A DNA stretch of 64,000 bases, taken from positions 176,905-240,904 of the forward strand of contig CADBDT010000011.1 in NCBI GenBank assembly GCA_902793465.1. Direction: 5' to 3'. The stretch's first letter is position 1; the number at the start of each line of letters is the position of its first letter. The DNA comes from an uncultured Coriobacteriaceae bacterium. Lineage in GTDB: Bacteria; Actinomycetota; Coriobacteriia; Coriobacteriales; Atopobiaceae. This document shows positions 54,554 to 63,811 of the stretch, one piece after another. Made by a program: the position numbers and the translations under genes. Below the pieces are notes generated by a model that worked only from the letters and a program-made list of their open reading frames with translations, was not told the origin of the DNA and did no database searches.

Positions 54554-54759
54554 CCCTTAAAGAAACGCCAGATCCTTCCGGCGGCCCAAAAAGCGCCGTG
54601 CTCGCGGGACCTATCAGGGGGGAGTACCCCTCTTGATAGGTCGAACGCTCCTTGCGCGAGTTGAGCGTCCCTAACCTTTTTGGTTGCCCCTCGCTGCGTT
54701 GCGGAGCTGCGCGCGTCTGCTTTTTGGGTAGCCGCGCGAGTTTTACGCTTCTCTAGGGG
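54554..54759. repeat. Family B inverted repeat copy 2 with a family C palindrome inside
   Basis: CCCTTAAAGAAACGCC and GGCGGCCCAAAAAGC on the left match, as complements, GCTTTTTGGGTAGCC and ACGCTTCTCTAGGGG on the right, with mismatches. A family C palindrome lies inside at 54609-54641. The block CTGCGCGCGTCTGCTTTTTG is shared with the B elements at 11572 and 58275. Confidence 0.8.
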
Positions 54760-54761
54760 TG

Positions 54762-55037
54762 GGGGTGCCTGCTGGGGATACTCCCCATCGGGTACATCGC
54801 GGTTGGTCCACTCAAGATGAGAAGGGTTTCTCGCGATGTACCCGCAGGGGAGTATCCCAACGCCATTAAGTTAGCGCTGTGCACATTGGGGATATTCCCC
54901 TACGGGTACATCGCGGATGGGCCGGCCTCCAACGAAGGCCCTGCTCGCGATGTACCCGATGGGGAGTATCCCCAATGTGCACAGCGCCCCCAGATCCTTA
55001 ACTAAATGGCGTTGGGAGTATCCCCAGCAGGCACCCC
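54762..55037. repeat. Compound nested palindrome: two family A copies (9 and 10) plus module D
   Basis: Outer arms GGGGTGCCTGCTGGGG and complement enclose a family A element (core ATC/GCA), then module D (CGCCATTAAGTTAG), then a second A element at 54874-54987 (core TAC/GAT) and the other half of module D. Arms carried: GTGCCTGC and GCGCTGTGCACATTGG. This is the most complex copy in the window. It lies between the DHHW gene stop and the kinase start, both on the minus strand. Confidence 0.92.
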
Positions 55038-55045
55038 TACGCGGG

Positions 55046-56665
55046 CTACAGCCTGCCAAGGATGGCGGGGGCTACGGCGCCACCGCCGGCGAGCGCTATG
55101 TTGTTAAGTACAATAACGTCCTTAATGCTGTTGTCCTTTATGAGGCTCTTGTAGCTGCCCTCAAAGTAGCGGAAGTCGGCCACCCATACGGTCTGGTAGT
55201 GATCCACGAGCCATGGCACAAAGCTGTCGGCAAAGGAGTCCTTTATTACCAGACACGATGACCCGTCCGAGAGCGTGGGATTGTCGATTCGCTCCAATGG
55301 TTGATCGCCCATTATGTGGGTCATGCTCTTGCCAAAGGCGTCCGTGTTGGACGTGTCGGTAATAATCTCGTACTCCGCCTGGCTGCCATCTGTGTCAAAG
55401 AGCGTGAGCTTGTTGGTGGACTTGGGGTACCAGGCATCGTAGTAGTCGGGATTGGCTGCCATGGCCTCGCTGTTGAGCTCGAAGTAGAACGAACCCAAGA
55501 AGTCGCCCATGTTCTTGTACTCCAGGGAGTCGCGGTTAACGGGCTTTATGCCCTTTTCCTTGCAAAAGGCCTCGTAGCCGTAGTAGGAGCCGAGCGTTGT
55601 CCAGTGGTGGTCGGTGCGATAGTACACATACTCGCTTTTGTGTTCCTTAAGCACGCTCATGGCATCCACGCCATGGACCTTGCTGTTGTACAAGCTGTAG
55701 AAGTAGCGAATGGCCTCCTCTTGGTTGGTGCCACCCAGATCCTTTATCTCCTGGTCCGAAAGGACCACGCCCGAGGAGTTGGGAACCACAATGGAGTAGA
55801 CGGTTGCCTGGCCATCCACTGCGTCCGCAAGCGTGTTGAGCGCGTCGGCGTAGCCCTGGGTGGCCTCCTGCGAGAAATAGTACACGTTGTATGCGGCGTC
55901 GCCCTTTACATACATTCCTGCGGTTATCTGGTCCTGTACTGCTGCGGCCATCTCTGCTTCGGTGGGAACCTCCACCTTCTCGTTTTTCTTTTGCTCGGAC
56001 TTGGTTGCATCCGTCTGGGCGCTGCTCGAGCTAGACGACGAGGAAGAGCTTTGCGCCGGCTGCTGCCCAGCGGGAGGTAGTTCGTCTGCCTGCTTGGTGC
56101 CACCGACCATCTGGGTTTGCGTGGGGACGCCGTGCATGGCGCTTATGGTCTGGTCTGCAGAAACCATTTGCTCGCGAAGCGGATACGTGTCGCTGTACCA
56201 CAGATCCAGGTCCGAGAAGAACTTTCCGCTCCAAAAAGAGTCCCAGGTAAGGGCAGGAAACGCGGTAAGGTTGCGGTTTTCCACCTTGGACATGGTGGGC
56301 CTGGCAAAAAAGAGCAGGCCCACCACGGCGCCAACAGCCAGTAACGCAACCGTTGCCACGACGCCACCCGTGCGCATGGATCCAAGAGAGCGCGCACGGC
56401 TTGCCTGCTCCGCCGAAAGCCGACTGCGCCTACGGGACGTTTGAGTCTCCTGTGGGCGTTTCTGTGCGCGTCCCTTATCTTCGGTTTTCTTGCGCGCGCG
56501 GGCATTCTGTGCACGAGCGGGCTCACTCGACTTTTTCTGGGCTTTTGCACTGTGTGCGGGCTGCCTGCGCCTTGCCTGCGCCTTGCGGGCGGGCCGCCTT
56601 GTTCCGGTTGCGGGCTGGTCTTGTTTGCGTCGTTGTGACGTGTGGTTTTGCTCTGATTGCGACAC
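55046..56665 (-). CDS. DHHW-family protein (AlgX-like O-acetylation partner)
   Basis: 539 residues from the GTG at 56665, preceded by AGGGAAAGG. A basic, Ala/Arg/Gln-rich N-terminal tail of about 100 residues is followed by a membrane helix. The extracytoplasmic domain has the SGNH-like DHHW motif in YYRTDHHWTTLGSYY and a late SFADSFVPWLVDH. A polyserine linker lies near residue 210. DHHW proteins pair with MBOAT acyltransferases to O-acetylate surface polysaccharides, as AlgJ/AlgX with AlgI. The gene is 13 bp from the MBOAT gene upstream. Confidence 0.85.
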   Translation of the reverse strand: MSQSEQNHTSQRRKQDQPATGTRRPARKAQARRRQPAHSAKAQKKSSEPARAQNARARKKTEDKGRAQKRPQETQTSRRRSRLSAEQASRARSLGSMRTGGVVATVALLAVGAVVGLLFFARPTMSKVENRNLTAFPALTWDSFWSGKFFSDLDLWYSDTYPLREQMVSADQTISAMHGVPTQTQMVGGTKQADELPPAGQQPAQSSSSSSSSSSAQTDATKSEQKKNEKVEVPTEAEMAAAVQDQITAGMYVKGDAAYNVYYFSQEATQGYADALNTLADAVDGQATVYSIVVPNSSGVVLSDQEIKDLGGTNQEEAIRYFYSLYNSKVHGVDAMSVLKEHKSEYVYYRTDHHWTTLGSYYGYEAFCKEKGIKPVNRDSLEYKNMGDFLGSFYFELNSEAMAANPDYYDAWYPKSTNKLTLFDTDGSQAEYEIITDTSNTDAFGKSMTHIMGDQPLERIDNPTLSDGSSCLVIKDSFADSFVPWLVDHYQTVWVADFRYFEGSYKSLIKDNSIKDVIVLNNIALAGGGAVAPAILGRL

Positions 56666-56678
56666 GATTGGCCTTTCC

Positions 56679-58100
56679 CTAGAACTGGAAGTAAATAAAC
56701 GGGTTGTAGCTGGCGCCGGCAAGGGCGATGGCCGAAAGCACAAAGAGCACGGGCGGGGTAAGTGCCTCTACCACGCCAAACGCCTTTGTGCCCAGCGAGC
56801 TATTGCGCGAAAGCCGCAGGAGTCGTTTGCGAAGGTGCGTGCCCAGTCCGGTGCAGGCAACGGCGCACACCACAATAAGGAACACGTTTTGAAGCAGCAC
56901 TGTGTGGACCGAGAGGCTGGTAAAGCCGCCGGCAGCGAGGCCAAACATGCCGGTTATAACCGTTCCGAGCTCAGAGAAGTTCTCAAAGCGGAACAGAACC
57001 CATCCAAAGTAGACTGCCAGGAGCGCGCATATGTGGCCCAGCACCTTGGGAAGACGACCCTTTATTACAAAGCGCTCGAGCAACAGCAGCACGAGGAAGT
57101 ACAGGCCCCACAGAATGTAGTTCCAGCTTGCTCCATGCCACAGGCCGGTTAGGAACCAAACGACCGCCATGTTGCGCACGTAGCGCAGGGTAGAGCAACG
57201 GCTGCCGCCGAGGGGAATGTACACGTAGTCTCTAAAGAAGCTGGAGAGCGATATGTGCCAGCGACGCCAGAAGTCCTGAACGGACGAAGCAACGTAGGGG
57301 TGATCGAAGTTCTCCAAATAGTGAAAGCCTATCATGCGGCCCAGGCCAATGGCCATGTCGGAGTAAGCCGAAAAATCCAGGTAGATTTGGAACATGTAGA
57401 ACAGCATGCCCAGCCAGTATCCCGCAACCGACTGACCAGCCAGTGCGTCGCCTCCAATGGGGACCAGCGTGTCTGCTGCAGAGGCACACGCGTTTGCCAG
57501 CAGCGTCTTTTTTGCAAGTCCTACGCAAAAGCGCCTTACGCCGTAGTAGACGTCCGAGCGGCGAACGCTGCGGCTGTCAATTTCGTTGGAAACGGTCTTG
57601 TAGCGCACGATGGGGCCAGCAATGCACTGGTGGAAGAGCGAGGAGTACAGCAAAAGCTTCCAATACGTAGGCTGCGCTTCCACCTCGTTGCGGTATACGT
57701 CTGCAACATAGCTTATGAGCTGGAACGTGTAGAACGAGATGCCAATGGGCAACACGATGTCGGGCAGATTGGCGGGAAAACCAGTGAGTGCCTGCGATAT
57801 GCCCAGCAAAAATCCCGCGTACTTAAAGTAGGCCAGGAGCCCAAGCAGAGCAACGCAAGCCCCCACCAGTGCGAGGCGCCTTTTGCCGTGCGATTCGGAG
57901 CGCTCGATTACGAGGGCTGCCGCCCAGCAAATGGCTGTCTCGCCCATAAGGAGTATGAGATATCGAGGGCCACCCCATGCATAGAACACAAGGGACGACA
58001 CCAAGAGGACTTTGTTCTTGTGGGGCTCTCGTACCAGCGCGTATACCAGCAGGTGGACGGCAAGGAATACGAACAAGAACACGAAGCTCGAGAATACCAT
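56679..58100 (-). CDS. MBOAT-family acyltransferase (AlgI-like)
   Basis: 473 residues, with about 10 membrane helices. The MBOAT signature YVASSVQDFWRRWHISLSSF, the loop FRDYVYIPLGGSR, and the conserved catalytic His in WFLTGLWHGASWN are intact. It moves acyl groups from the cytoplasm to a surface polymer, passing them to the DHHW protein encoded 13 bp downstream. Together they form a polysaccharide or teichoic-acid acylation pair. The YfhO-like gene on the same strand begins about 3 kb upstream of it, separated by repeats. Confidence 0.93.
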   Translation of the reverse strand: MVFSSFVFLFVFLAVHLLVYALVREPHKNKVLLVSSLVFYAWGGPRYLILLMGETAICWAAALVIERSESHGKRRLALVGACVALLGLLAYFKYAGFLLGISQALTGFPANLPDIVLPIGISFYTFQLISYVADVYRNEVEAQPTYWKLLLYSSLFHQCIAGPIVRYKTVSNEIDSRSVRRSDVYYGVRRFCVGLAKKTLLANACASAADTLVPIGGDALAGQSVAGYWLGMLFYMFQIYLDFSAYSDMAIGLGRMIGFHYLENFDHPYVASSVQDFWRRWHISLSSFFRDYVYIPLGGSRCSTLRYVRNMAVVWFLTGLWHGASWNYILWGLYFLVLLLLERFVIKGRLPKVLGHICALLAVYFGWVLFRFENFSELGTVITGMFGLAAGGFTSLSVHTVLLQNVFLIVVCAVACTGLGTHLRKRLLRLSRNSSLGTKAFGVVEALTPPVLFVLSAIALAGASYNPFIYFQF

Positions 58101-58215
58101 GGTAATTCGTTTCTGTTTCGAATTGGTCTGTTTTGCAAAATAGTAGCACGTAACGAACCTTGCTGCCGTGGCAAAGTGGGCAGGAATCTCCTCAGTTCGC
58201 CGCAGCGCTCGATGG

Positions 58216-58605
58216 GGTATGGGGAACCGCCATTAAGTTAGTGCAACTGTAGGGGGCATCCTCTCAGTTGTCTGCCCCCTAAAGAAGCGTCAGATTCTTC
58301 AGGCGGCCCAAAAAGCGCCGTGCTCGCGGGACCCATCAAGGGTGAGTGCCCCCCTTGATGGGCTGCCCCCTCGCTGCGCAGACGACACACGCGGTCGCTC
58401 CGCTCCTCGCGCGAGTTTAGCGCCCCCAAACCTTTTTGGTTGCCCCTCGCTGCGTAGACTGCACACGCGGTCGCTTCGCTCCTCGCGCGAGTTTAGTGCG
58501 AACTGCGCGCGGCTGCTTTCTGGGTCGTCTCGCAGACTTGACGCTTCTTTAGGGGCGGGCTCAGTTGCACTCCCACGGCTAACTAAATGGTGGTGAGCAT
58601 GGGGT
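58216..58605. repeat. Family B copy 3 with family C palindrome, framed by module D
   Basis: Outer module D: CCGCCATTAAGTTAGTGCAA near 58227 and its complement near 58563-58593. Inside, CCCCTAAAGAAGCG (58275) pairs with CGCTTCTTTAGGGG (58556). Family C palindrome ACCCATCAAGG at 58331-58362. The block CTCGCGCGAGTTTAG appears twice within it. No open frame of note. Confidence 0.82.
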
Positions 58606-58624
58606 CAATAAAAGACTTTTTAAC

Positions 58625-58840
58625 ACGTGAACTGCTCGGTCTCGCAGCGCCGTTCACGTATTAATCAAAAATAAAATAATCGTATGCTGTAACTGGCATT
58701 TTACCGAATTTTATGTAGCAAATTGTAATACGTGAATAATTTAAGAGCCCCCAGAGTTCACGTGTTACAAAGAGGCCCTTGTCAGTCTCTCGCTAACTGG
58801 TATTTTACCGATTTTTATGTTGTGAGTCTTCATACGTGAG
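58625..58840. repeat. Diverged tandem repeat, unit about 104 bp, with ACGTGA boxes
   Basis: AT-rich. TTCACGT at 58653 recurs at 58757; TAACTGGyATTTTACCGA at 58690 recurs at 58794; ACGTGA at 58730 recurs at 58834. All three are offset by 104 bp. A further ACGTGA lies at 58625. The repeat is about 40 bp past the stop of the YfhO-like gene. Confidence 0.75.
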
Positions 58841-58882
58841 TTACGTGCTCGCGCGCAAACGCAGCAGGCTCTGCCGTTTGCC

Positions 58883-61189
58883 CTATTTTCGTTGTGCAAG
58901 CACGGCAACAAACGCAAGCACGAGCCACGAAACCGCGGACATCGCCATACCAACGCGTAGTCCGGGCGTCTCGTACGAAAACTCAACCGTGTGTTTACCC
59001 GCTTCGAGCGGCAACAGCGTCATACCTGCAGAGTCCACCGTTTTTGCAGGTCGTCCGTCCACGACGGCAGTCCAGCCGTCGTCGTGCGGAACACTAAGGT
59101 ACACCAGTGCCGGTGTGCTGCATGTGGCGCGAAATCCGTAGCCGTGGTCGGATCGCCAGAAGTCGGTTACGGCGCGCGGTTGGGTGTCCTGTACAAGGTC
59201 CGTGACCGATCGCGTAAGGTCAAGATCTTCCGTTCCTGCACGACGGGCAAAGGCGCTCACACCTTGCTCGTCGGCAGGGCTCACTACTGGTGCCTGCATG
59301 AGCGCTAGCGCCCTTTGACCCTGATCAAGCTGGTAGACCTCGTCGGTAATGGCGTAACGGTCGCATATGAACCCTATGGGGCATGCCTTTCGCTCCGTCA
59401 CATAGGCGTTTGCGTTTCCTGCTTGGTAGTGGGCTACCACGTTGCCGCCATTGGGTTCTGGGAGTACCGTGTATCGGCCTCCCACCAGCTCGGAAAGCCC
59501 CGGCACCGACTCCTTGTTTAGGTTCCATACGTTCCAGGATCCCCATCCAAAAAACTCCTCAAAGCGTCCGACCGCATTGGAGATGGTGGAGCTAAACGAG
59601 CTCGTGCCCGCTGCGTTACCAGTTAGCGTAAGGCGATTGTCGCCAGTGGCATAGCGGTACTGAGGGTCGATTGCCTCCAGCTGCGTGCCTCTTGAAATCT
59701 GCTCTACGGTGGGACACAGCTCCTGTGGAGCCAGGTGTTCAAGCATTTCACCCTGGTAGAGGTCTTGTTTGTAGCTGTGTAGCGTGAGTGCCGTGCTAAC
59801 AATTGCCGTTGCGGCAACTATAGCTACGAGCGTGGTCTGTGGCAGACCAGCCGGCCGATTGACGCCAACAACTAGGTAGGTTGCCAAGCAACCCGCGGCG
59901 GCTATGGCAGCGTATAGTGCGAATCCCTCGGGATGCAGCAGGTACGTGGGGTCCACTGCCGTCGCGCACACGAGTACCGCCGCCACGAGCGCCACCAGAA
60001 GGCACGCGTACGCCGTCGTTCCAAAGCGTACGTCGTATTCGCGGGGATCGTCGAGCACGCGTGCGGTAGCAAGGGCCCCCATGAGCACCAGCGCGTACCA
60101 CCAGCGCTGGTAGATGCCCGTAAACAGGATAAACCCCGCATTGAGCAGGGGTGATGCGCTTGCCACAAGAAGCGCCATTACAAGGAGTGCCAGCCAGTCG
60201 CGTTCCGACAGTCGCCGCTTAAGATAGGCAATGCAGAGCGAAGGACCAACCATAGGGAGCCAGCACGAGGTGGAGGTCCATTGCTGGGCAATAACTGCGT
60301 TGTGGTTGTGCATGGCGTCTGCGGGAAGGAGTATTCCCTGGATTACAAAGAGCAGTTGCCGTGGCTCCCACAGCACGTTTTCTATGGAAAGCACCGACGA
60401 GCCGCTGCGCGGATTGCCCAGCATGTAGAGCAGGGATGGGACCAGTAGCGCAGCCGCCATACCGCACCCAAGCACGCCTAGGGCGAGGCAGCGTCCCACG
60501 GCAGCCAGAAGTGCGCCAAGCCCTTTTCTCCAGAGGCCAGGACCAAACCTAAAGCCAAAATACAGCAGCAGGAATACGACGCTTTGAACAAAGAAAAAGT
60601 AATTTACCAGCGCATTTGCAAATACGGCGAGCGCAAAGGGTGCAAAGTCGCGCGGGCGCGCCATAAGGCGCTCCAGCCCAATGAGCAAAAGCGGGAATAG
60701 CGCCACAACGTCGTGGAAGTGATAAAACAGCAGGTTGGTGGTCTGGAAGCCAGAAAAGGCGTAGAGCAGCGCGGCCACCGTGGCAACGCGTGGGCTGCTC
60801 ACGAACCTGCGGACAAGCAGATGGGCCGTTAAGCCCGCCACGACATATTTAAGGATGTACATCCAGCCAACTACATAGGGAAACGCATCTGCGGAAAACA
60901 GCATGCTCGTCCAAAAGAAGGGACTTCCCAGCTCGTAGAAGCCAAAGCCCTGGATTGCGGAAGTGCCCAGGTCCAGGTTCCAACACCATCCGTCCAGACC
61001 TCCGCGCGCAATCTGGTTGTGCAGCGCCATGGTAAAGGGGAGCTGCTGGAAGTCGAAGTCCTCGCGAATGGTAAATGCACCACCGTTTTGCAGCATAACG
61101 AATCCTAGGGATAACAGCGCGCACACAAAGCACAGCGCAGCGCAAGTTAGGGTGCTCTTGCGGGGCGGACGAATCGAGGGTGCGTGCAC
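58883..61189 (-). CDS. YfhO-family large integral membrane protein
   Basis: 768 residues. The GTG at 61189 follows AAGGAG; a longer frame to 61366 lacks a site and is poorly conserved. About 12 membrane helices in the N-terminal two-thirds and an extracytoplasmic C-terminal domain (YLSVPHDDGWTAVVDGRPAK, then LLPLEAGKHTVEFSYETPG) followed by one last helix. YfhO proteins belong to the GT-C-like superfamily and glycosylate lipoteichoic acid in Gram-positives. The nearby MBOAT and DHHW genes fit a surface-polymer role. Motif FTIREDFDFQQLPF marks the first extracytoplasmic loop. Confidence 0.87.
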   Translation of the reverse strand: MHAPSIRPPRKSTLTCAALCFVCALLSLGFVMLQNGGAFTIREDFDFQQLPFTMALHNQIARGGLDGWCWNLDLGTSAIQGFGFYELGSPFFWTSMLFSADAFPYVVGWMYILKYVVAGLTAHLLVRRFVSSPRVATVAALLYAFSGFQTTNLLFYHFHDVVALFPLLLIGLERLMARPRDFAPFALAVFANALVNYFFFVQSVVFLLLYFGFRFGPGLWRKGLGALLAAVGRCLALGVLGCGMAAALLVPSLLYMLGNPRSGSSVLSIENVLWEPRQLLFVIQGILLPADAMHNHNAVIAQQWTSTSCWLPMVGPSLCIAYLKRRLSERDWLALLVMALLVASASPLLNAGFILFTGIYQRWWYALVLMGALATARVLDDPREYDVRFGTTAYACLLVALVAAVLVCATAVDPTYLLHPEGFALYAAIAAAGCLATYLVVGVNRPAGLPQTTLVAIVAATAIVSTALTLHSYKQDLYQGEMLEHLAPQELCPTVEQISRGTQLEAIDPQYRYATGDNRLTLTGNAAGTSSFSSTISNAVGRFEEFFGWGSWNVWNLNKESVPGLSELVGGRYTVLPEPNGGNVVAHYQAGNANAYVTERKACPIGFICDRYAITDEVYQLDQGQRALALMQAPVVSPADEQGVSAFARRAGTEDLDLTRSVTDLVQDTQPRAVTDFWRSDHGYGFRATCSTPALVYLSVPHDDGWTAVVDGRPAKTVDSAGMTLLPLEAGKHTVEFSYETPGLRVGMAMSAVSWLVLAFVAVLAQRK

Positions 61190-61514
61190 GGCGGCTCCTT
61201 TCGGCGGCTTACGTAACCTATGGTAGCGCTTGACCGTCCGCAGCGGCGTGCCTTTTGTGCGGCTGGACGTACAAACGCGTCGGTACATAATGATAGAAAC
61301 CAGTGGCGCAGCACTTGTCAGATATGAATCGCTAGGCAAGCAAAACTGCAGGAAAAACCTGCTCAAATACGAAAAACAAACAAGTGCTGCGCCAGTAATG
61401 CAAATATTTATGATAAGCGCAAAGCACCCTTTTGCCTTGGGCCGAACGCTTGACTCTTAAGGTAGACTACTATGGATGCATTGGCTACAACAACACCCCA
61501 GCAAAGGAGTGGTA

Positions 61515-63194
61515 ATGGCAGAGTTTATCTACCAAATGTATAAGGTGCGCAAGGCGCATGGCGACAAGGTTATTTTGGACGACGTTACCATGGGGTTTTT
61601 TCCTGGCGCAAAGATTGGCGTGGTGGGACCCAACGGCATGGGCAAGTCCACGCTGCTAAAGATAATGGCCGGCATGGAGGAAATCTCCAACGGCGAGGCC
61701 ATGCTGAGCCCCGGCTATACGGTGGGCCTTCTGCAGCAGGAGCCCCCGCTGGAGGAAGACAAGACCGTGCGCGAGAACATAGAGCTCGCGTTTGGCGACA
61801 TCTTGGCCAAAATTGCTCGCTTTAACGCCATTGGTGAGGAAATGGGCGCACCGGACGCGGACTTCGATGCGCTCATGGCCGAGATGGGCGAGCTGCAGGA
61901 CGCCATAGACGCGGCAAACGGCTGGGATCTGGACTCGCAGCTGAGCCAGGCAATGGATGCGCTGCAGTGTCCCGATCCGGATGCGCCGGTAAGTGTTCTA
62001 AGTGGTGGCGAGCGTCGTCGCGTGGCGCTGTGTCGCTTGCTGCTGGAGGCTCCCGACCTGCTGCTTTTGGACGAGCCTACCAACCACCTGGATGCCGAGT
62101 CCGTGCTGTGGCTCGAGCAGTTCCTGCATCGTTATCCAGGCGCCGTACTGGCCGTAACGCACGACCGCTACTTCTTGGACAACGTGGCCGAATGGATTTG
62201 CGAGGTGGACCGCGGCACGCTTTATCCGTACAAGGGCAACTACTCCACCTATCTGGAAACAAAGGCCGCGCGCATGGAGAAAGAAAGCCAGCAGAACGCA
62301 AAGCGCGCAAAGAAGCTCAAAGCAGAGCTGGAATGGGTGCGCAGCGGCGCAAAGGCGCGGCAGGCAAAGGGCAAGGCGCGTCTGGCACGCTACGAGCAGA
62401 TGGCAGCTGAGGCAGCGCAGAACAAAAAGCTGGACTTCTCTGAGATTCAGATTCCCATGGGTCCGCGACTGGGCAACAAGGTGCTGGAGGCGGAGCACCT
62501 GTGCAAGTCGTTTGGCGACCGCGTGCTTATGGAAGACCTCTCGTTTAGCCTTCCGCGCAACGGCATTGTGGGCGTAATTGGCCCCAACGGTGTGGGCAAG
62601 ACCACGCTGTTTAAGACCATCGTGGGGCTGGAGGAGCCCACGAGCGGCACGCTTGAGCTAGGCGAATCGGTAAAGATAAGCTACGTGGACCAAACGCGCG
62701 AGGGCCTGGATGCAAACAAGACCATCTGGGAGGTCGTGAGCGACGGCAACGACTACATTCAGGTGGGGGAGACCGAGGTTCCCAGCCGCGCGTATGTTGC
62801 AAGCTTTGGCTTTAAGGGCTCGGACCAGCAAAAGAAGGCCGGCGTGCTAAGCGGCGGCGAGCGTAACCGCCTTAATCTTGCCCTTACGCTGCGTCAGGGC
62901 GGAAACCTCCTGTTGCTTGACGAGCCGACCAACGACCTCGACACCGAGACGCTGGAGTCTTTGGAAGAGGCGTTGGAGCGCTTCCCCGGCTGCTCGGTGG
63001 TAGTGAGCCACGACCGCTGGTTCCTCGATCGTGTTGCCACGCACATTCTAGCGTGGGAGGGCACCGACGACGAGCCGGGGCGCTGGTACTGGTTTGAGGG
63101 CAACTTCGAGGCGTACCAGCAGAATCGCGAAGAGCGCCTAGGACCAGAAGCAAGCAAGCCGCACCGCCTGCATCGCAAGCTCACACGAGATTAG
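61515..63194 (+). CDS. ettA: Energy-dependent translational throttle protein EttA (ABC-F)
   Basis: 559 residues; the ATG at 61515 follows AAAGGAG. Two ABC domains: Walker A GPNGMGKSTLLK and GPNGVGKTTLFK, signatures LSGGERRRVALC and LSGGERNRLNLA, and Walker B LLLLDEPTNHLDAE and LLLLDEPTNDLDTE. The linker AKGKARLARYEQM is the P-site tRNA interaction region. There are no membrane helices. EttA binds the ribosome E site and gates elongation according to ADP/ATP ratio. The length matches E. coli EttA. Monocistronic. Confidence 0.96.
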   Translation: MAEFIYQMYKVRKAHGDKVILDDVTMGFFPGAKIGVVGPNGMGKSTLLKIMAGMEEISNGEAMLSPGYTVGLLQQEPPLEEDKTVRENIELAFGDILAKIARFNAIGEEMGAPDADFDALMAEMGELQDAIDAANGWDLDSQLSQAMDALQCPDPDAPVSVLSGGERRRVALCRLLLEAPDLLLLDEPTNHLDAESVLWLEQFLHRYPGAVLAVTHDRYFLDNVAEWICEVDRGTLYPYKGNYSTYLETKAARMEKESQQNAKRAKKLKAELEWVRSGAKARQAKGKARLARYEQMAAEAAQNKKLDFSEIQIPMGPRLGNKVLEAEHLCKSFGDRVLMEDLSFSLPRNGIVGVIGPNGVGKTTLFKTIVGLEEPTSGTLELGESVKISYVDQTREGLDANKTIWEVVSDGNDYIQVGETEVPSRAYVASFGFKGSDQQKKAGVLSGGERNRLNLALTLRQGGNLLLLDEPTNDLDTETLESLEEALERFPGCSVVVSHDRWFLDRVATHILAWEGTDDEPGRWYWFEGNFEAYQQNREERLGPEASKPHRLHRKLTRD

Positions 63195-63205
63195 TGGCGA
63201 GCTGC

Positions 63206-63365
63206 GCCATTTGGGGATGTTTCCCCTGAGGTCGTCAAAAACACGCGGTGGTGTGAGGTGAACTTAGGGATCGCTCCACCGCCACTAAGTTAGTGCAACT
63301 GAGGGGATATTCCCTCGGTTGCACTCTTACGGCCTAACTAAATGGCGTAGAGAATACCCCCTACG
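63206..63365. repeat. Module D palindromes in the ettA/XRE convergent junction
   Basis: ACCGCCACTAAGTTAGTGCAA near 63280 and its complement near 63320-63346, with the inner stem GTTGCAC. A partial GGGGAT.TTCCCC unit lies near 63212-63226, without the family A inner stem. This is a diverged or decayed copy. Confidence 0.7.
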
Positions 63366-63409
63366 CATACATCTGTTTTGAGCAGCGTGGCAAGGTTGCC
63401 TGCAGTTTG

Positions 63410-63679
63410 CTAGCGATGTGCCAGCGCATACGAGATGAGCGCGTGGTTGGCTCGCGCAAACAGAACATCTGGCTTGACGCCAAGCGCTATGGAGTAGGGA
63501 GTGACTTCGACCAAATGCATGCTGCGCTCCCCTTTTTCCAGCTTGCATACTACGGACTGGGGCACGCCCAGGCGCTCTGCCACCTGCTTTTGCGTGAGGT
63601 TAGCCTCGCTACGCATTCTTTGAAGCTGAGCACCAACCAGTCTGTTTGCCAGATGGTTCATTTGACCAACACCGCCCAT
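63410..63679 (-). CDS. Small XRE-family helix-turn-helix regulator
   Basis: 89 residues. The first ATG is at 63679; an alternative is 63661 (MNHLANRLVG). Neither has a strong ribosome binding site. The Cro/CI-type helix-turn-helix is RMRSEANLTQKQVAERLGVPQSVVCKLEKGERSM (stated by position: about residues 21-54), and the last 30 residues (PYSIALGVKPDVLFARANHA) cover the usual fifth helix. It probably binds a short operator; no partner toxin gene is visible on either side. Confidence 0.75.
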   Translation of the reverse strand: MGGVGQMNHLANRLVGAQLQRMRSEANLTQKQVAERLGVPQSVVCKLEKGERSMHLVEVTPYSIALGVKPDVLFARANHALISYALAHR

Positions 63680-63811
63680 GTTTAGCCGAGCAACAAATAT
63701 TTAATAAGCCATGCTTTATCTATTAATATAAAAATATTTTACGATGTGCAAGACAAAATCCGAGAACCGTGCCAGAAAGAGGGCCAACCGCACGAAAAGC
63801 TTGGTGGCAAG

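Noticed and set aside
54554..55037. CRISPR array
   Set aside because: Repeated units are inverted and nested, not direct and evenly spaced, and no cas gene is present.
58275..58560. Insertion sequence
   Set aside because: No transposase frame fits within the arms; the unit is under 300 bp and is better described as a palindromic repeat.
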